Position numbers and translations under genes: made by a program. Below the pieces are notes generated by a model. It ran no database searches. It was not told the origin of the DNA and was given only the letters and a program-made list of their open reading frames with translations. Shown here in pieces: positions 7,011-8,267 of a stretch of 8,267 bases of DNA; the stretch's first letter is position 1, and each line of letters starts with the position of its first letter. The stretch covers positions 4,195 through 12,461 of the forward strand of contig PACG01000063.1 in the NCBI GenBank assembly GCA_002699335.1. Direction: 5' to 3'. The DNA comes from Candidatus Poribacteria bacterium. Lineage in GTDB: Bacteria > Poribacteria > WGA-4E > UBA9662.

Positions 7011-7023
7011 TTAAGAGTTTTTT
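6990..7023 (+). terminator. possible weak intrinsic terminator overlapping the Gfo/Idh/MocA stop
   Basis: aactct (6992-6997) pairs with agagtt (7014-7019), extendable by a G-U and an A-T pair to 8 pairs. The right arm merges into a run of six T (7018-7023). The loop is about 16 bases and the stem AT-rich, so efficiency would be low. The position at the gene end and the T-run support the call. Confidence 0.3.
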
Positions 7024-7056
7024 CTGGGTTTATAGATATTTAAATATAGAAAGTAC

Positions 7057-7563
7057 ATGTTAAGTATGGCCAAAGTACCAGGAGAATCATTCATTTTTAT
7101 GATGTACAAACGCGGAAGCGACGCATTCTTCATCAACCACAGCCATGCGTGGAACCCCAAAGGAATTTGTTGGATGATAAAATCTGGTGGTAAATGGTTC
7201 ACCAAAGGAAAAGGTAAATCATGCAGCCAAGATTTGGATTGGAAAAAGGGCGAAACTCATCACATCGTCACTTCATGGGGACCAAAAGGCCAACAACTTT
7301 GGTTGGATGGAAAGTTAGTGGGTCAAGCACCAGGGCACAAAACAGGTACAACGAAAATGGACAAGAACCTCTGGATTGGAAATATCGAGAATGAAAAAGG
7401 CAGCACGCTACCTTCACAGTGGATTCAGGACGAACTCTACATCTTCGACACCCAACTGGAAAAAGCAAAGGTAACAGATCTGATGAAGTCTAATGTAACA
7501 GCTGTTGACCCGTCTCATGATAAGCTCTCTTTAACTTGGGGAATGATCAAGCTGAAAAAGTAA
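7057..7563 (+). CDS. 5'-truncated LamG-like (concanavalin A-like) protein, probable gene remnant
   Basis: 168 residues with the C-terminal half of a LamG/concanavalin A-like jelly roll. Visible are IFMMYKRG, GICWMIK, HHIVTSWGPKGQQLWLDGK and WIGNIEN, then the family-typical DELYIFDTQLEKAKVTDLM. A short linker and a basic tail, LSLTWGMIKLKK, close it. From residue 6 it aligns without gaps to residues 99 onward of the neighbour at 7645, with 83 of 110 residues identical by hand count. About 93 N-terminal residues, including the signal peptide and first strands, are missing. Weak similarity continues upstream in frame to a TAG at 7033-7035, so a longer ancestor was probably cut. There is no clear ribosome binding site and the gene begins 46 bases after the dehydrogenase stop. 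It is likely a non-functional remnant, though the remaining frame is intact. Confidence 0.6.
   Translation: MLSMAKVPGESFIFMMYKRGSDAFFINHSHAWNPKGICWMIKSGGKWFTKGKGKSCSQDLDWKKGETHHIVTSWGPKGQQLWLDGKLVGQAPGHKTGTTKMDKNLWIGNIENEKGSTLPSQWIQDELYIFDTQLEKAKVTDLMKSNVTAVDPSHDKLSLTWGMIKLKK
7072..7400 (+). repeat. direct repeat, copy 1 (LamG-like duplication)
   Basis: Aligns base for base with 7939-8267, offset 867, with no insertions or deletions. By hand count 4 of the first 84 bases differ (7072-7155) and 67 of the remaining 245 differ. Copy 2 is cut by the window end, so the right border of the repeat is not known. Confidence 0.9.
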
Positions 7564-7644
7564 AAGTGATCTACCATATATCAAAAACAGGAAGAACACC
7601 AAATTCAAACATGGATTAATCTTCAGAAAGGAAACAGTAAGAGA

Positions 7645-8267
7645 ATGAAAATATTGAACCACATTCGAGTAATAATGACGGCCTTTATGACAGTGATGGT
7701 ATTAGTTTTTGTGCCAAAAATCGGTGCTAAACAAATATTCTATAATTCACTAGATAGCGAGAAAGCCGTAAATGATGGAGGAGGAAAAGTACACGCTGGA
7801 GTCTTCGTAGAAGGGGCCTTTGACAATGGGTTCTATTCGGAAAAGGCAGGAGAGGCCGTTTCATTCCCGACCGATGGGCAACTTCTACTAGAGGCAGGTT
7901 CGATCGCACTTTGGGTCAAAGTGATGATAGACATCAAAAAAGTACCGGGAGAATCATTCATTTTTATGATGTACAAACGCGGGAGCGATGCATTCTTTAT
8001 CAACCACAGCCATGCGTGGAACGCCGCAGGGATTTGTTGGATGATAAAACATAATGGGAACTGGTTTGCAAATGGAAACGGAAAATCATGCAGCCAACCA
8101 CTAGACTGGAAAAAGGGCGAAACCCATTTCATTGTCACTACTTGGGGGCCAAAAGGCATGAAACTCTGGATTGACGGTGGACTCGAAGGACATGTTAAAG
8201 ATCATAAAACAGGTCCTGCCAAAATAGACGACGACTTTTGGATTGGAAATATTGAGATCGAAAAAGG
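7645..8267 (+). CDS. secreted LamG-like domain protein, N-terminal part (runs off window)
   Basis: Open frame of 207 codons still open at the window edge. Residues 1-29 look like a Sec signal peptide: MKILNHIR, a hydrophobic stretch to VLVFV, and a likely cleavage after IGA (26-28) before KQ. The mature part starts as a LamG/concanavalin A-like jelly roll: AGVFVEGAFDNGFYSEKAGE (51-70), SIALWVKV (86-93), FIFMMYKRG and a later WIGNIE strand. Two cysteines (GICW and KSCSQ) are shared with the truncated copy upstream and could form a disulfide in an exported protein. AAAGGA at 7627-7632 lies 12 bases before the ATG. LamG-like domains usually bind glycans or act as adhesion or carbohydrate-recognition modules; the rest of the protein, possibly carrying a catalytic or repeat domain, is outside the window. 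Confidence 0.82.
   Translation, partial: MKILNHIRVIMTAFMTVMVLVFVPKIGAKQIFYNSLDSEKAVNDGGGKVHAGVFVEGAFDNGFYSEKAGEAVSFPTDGQLLLEAGSIALWVKVMIDIKKVPGESFIFMMYKRGSDAFFINHSHAWNAAGICWMIKHNGNWFANGNGKSCSQPLDWKKGETHFIVTTWGPKGMKLWIDGGLEGHVKDHKTGPAKIDDDFWIGNIEIEK
7939..8267 (+). repeat. direct repeat, copy 2 (LamG-like duplication, cut by window edge)
   Basis: Partner of 7072-7400. All four base differences in the first 84 bases fall at third codon positions and are silent; later differences are mostly amino-acid changing. The match continues right up to the window end. Confidence 0.9.

Noticed and set aside
7011..7205. Minus-strand open frames at 7011-7205 and 7833-8159 that encode similar peptides.
   Set aside because: They lie antisense to the two LamG-like copies; the similarity is a by-product of the duplicated DNA, with the + strand having the signal peptide, domain motifs and silent third-position changes.

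Overview
The window looks like a piece of a bacterial accessory region, about 42-43% GC by eye, in which every supported gene lies on the + strand. Coding density is modest (about 78%), with gaps of 217, 504, 184, 336, 46 and 81 bases between genes. Two Fe(II)/2-oxoglutarate (PhyH-type) oxygenases, a sialidase-like BNR propeller, a Gfo/Idh/MocA dehydrogenase and LamG-like secreted proteins together resemble uncultured marine or host-associated glycan degraders (Poribacteria, Lentisphaerota, Planctomycetota-like lineages). Poribacteria is my best guess, but it is an inference from gene content; there is no rRNA or other phylogenetic marker here.

Layout: 1-432 is non-coding and opens with a strong 14-bp inverted repeat. 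An aldo/keto reductase (433-1407) follows, then a PhyH-family protein (1625-2434) whose metal-binding HxD motif reads H-S-G. After a 504-base gap comes a sialidase-like protein (2939-4537, GTG start) with four Asp boxes and an apparent non-propeller insertion before its last blade. A second PhyH protein (4722-5660) has an intact H-Q-D...H...R site. After a gap containing a near-perfect 25-base palindrome comes a Gfo/Idh/MocA oxidoreductase (5997-7010). The right end holds two related LamG-like genes: a copy lacking its N-terminal half and signal peptide (7057-7563), and a copy with an intact N-terminus and signal peptide that runs off the window (7645 to beyond 8267). They align without gaps over 329 bases at an offset of 867.

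How they may work together (inference): the co-directional oxidoreductases, oxygenases and glycosidase-like propeller fit a catabolic island for a modified sugar or glycan. The propeller would bind or cleave a sugar, the PhyH enzymes would hydroxylate or remove a substituent, and the Gfo/Idh and aldo/keto enzymes would do redox steps on the freed sugar or polyol. No transporter or regulator is present, so the substrate cannot be named. The long gaps with separate ribosome sites and inverted repeats suggest several transcription units rather than one tight operon.

The points most worth a second look are the H-S-G PhyH next to a canonical H-Q-D PhyH, the split propeller of the sialidase-like protein, and the mosaic LamG duplication. 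No CRISPR array, tRNA, rRNA, transposase or obvious defence system was seen.
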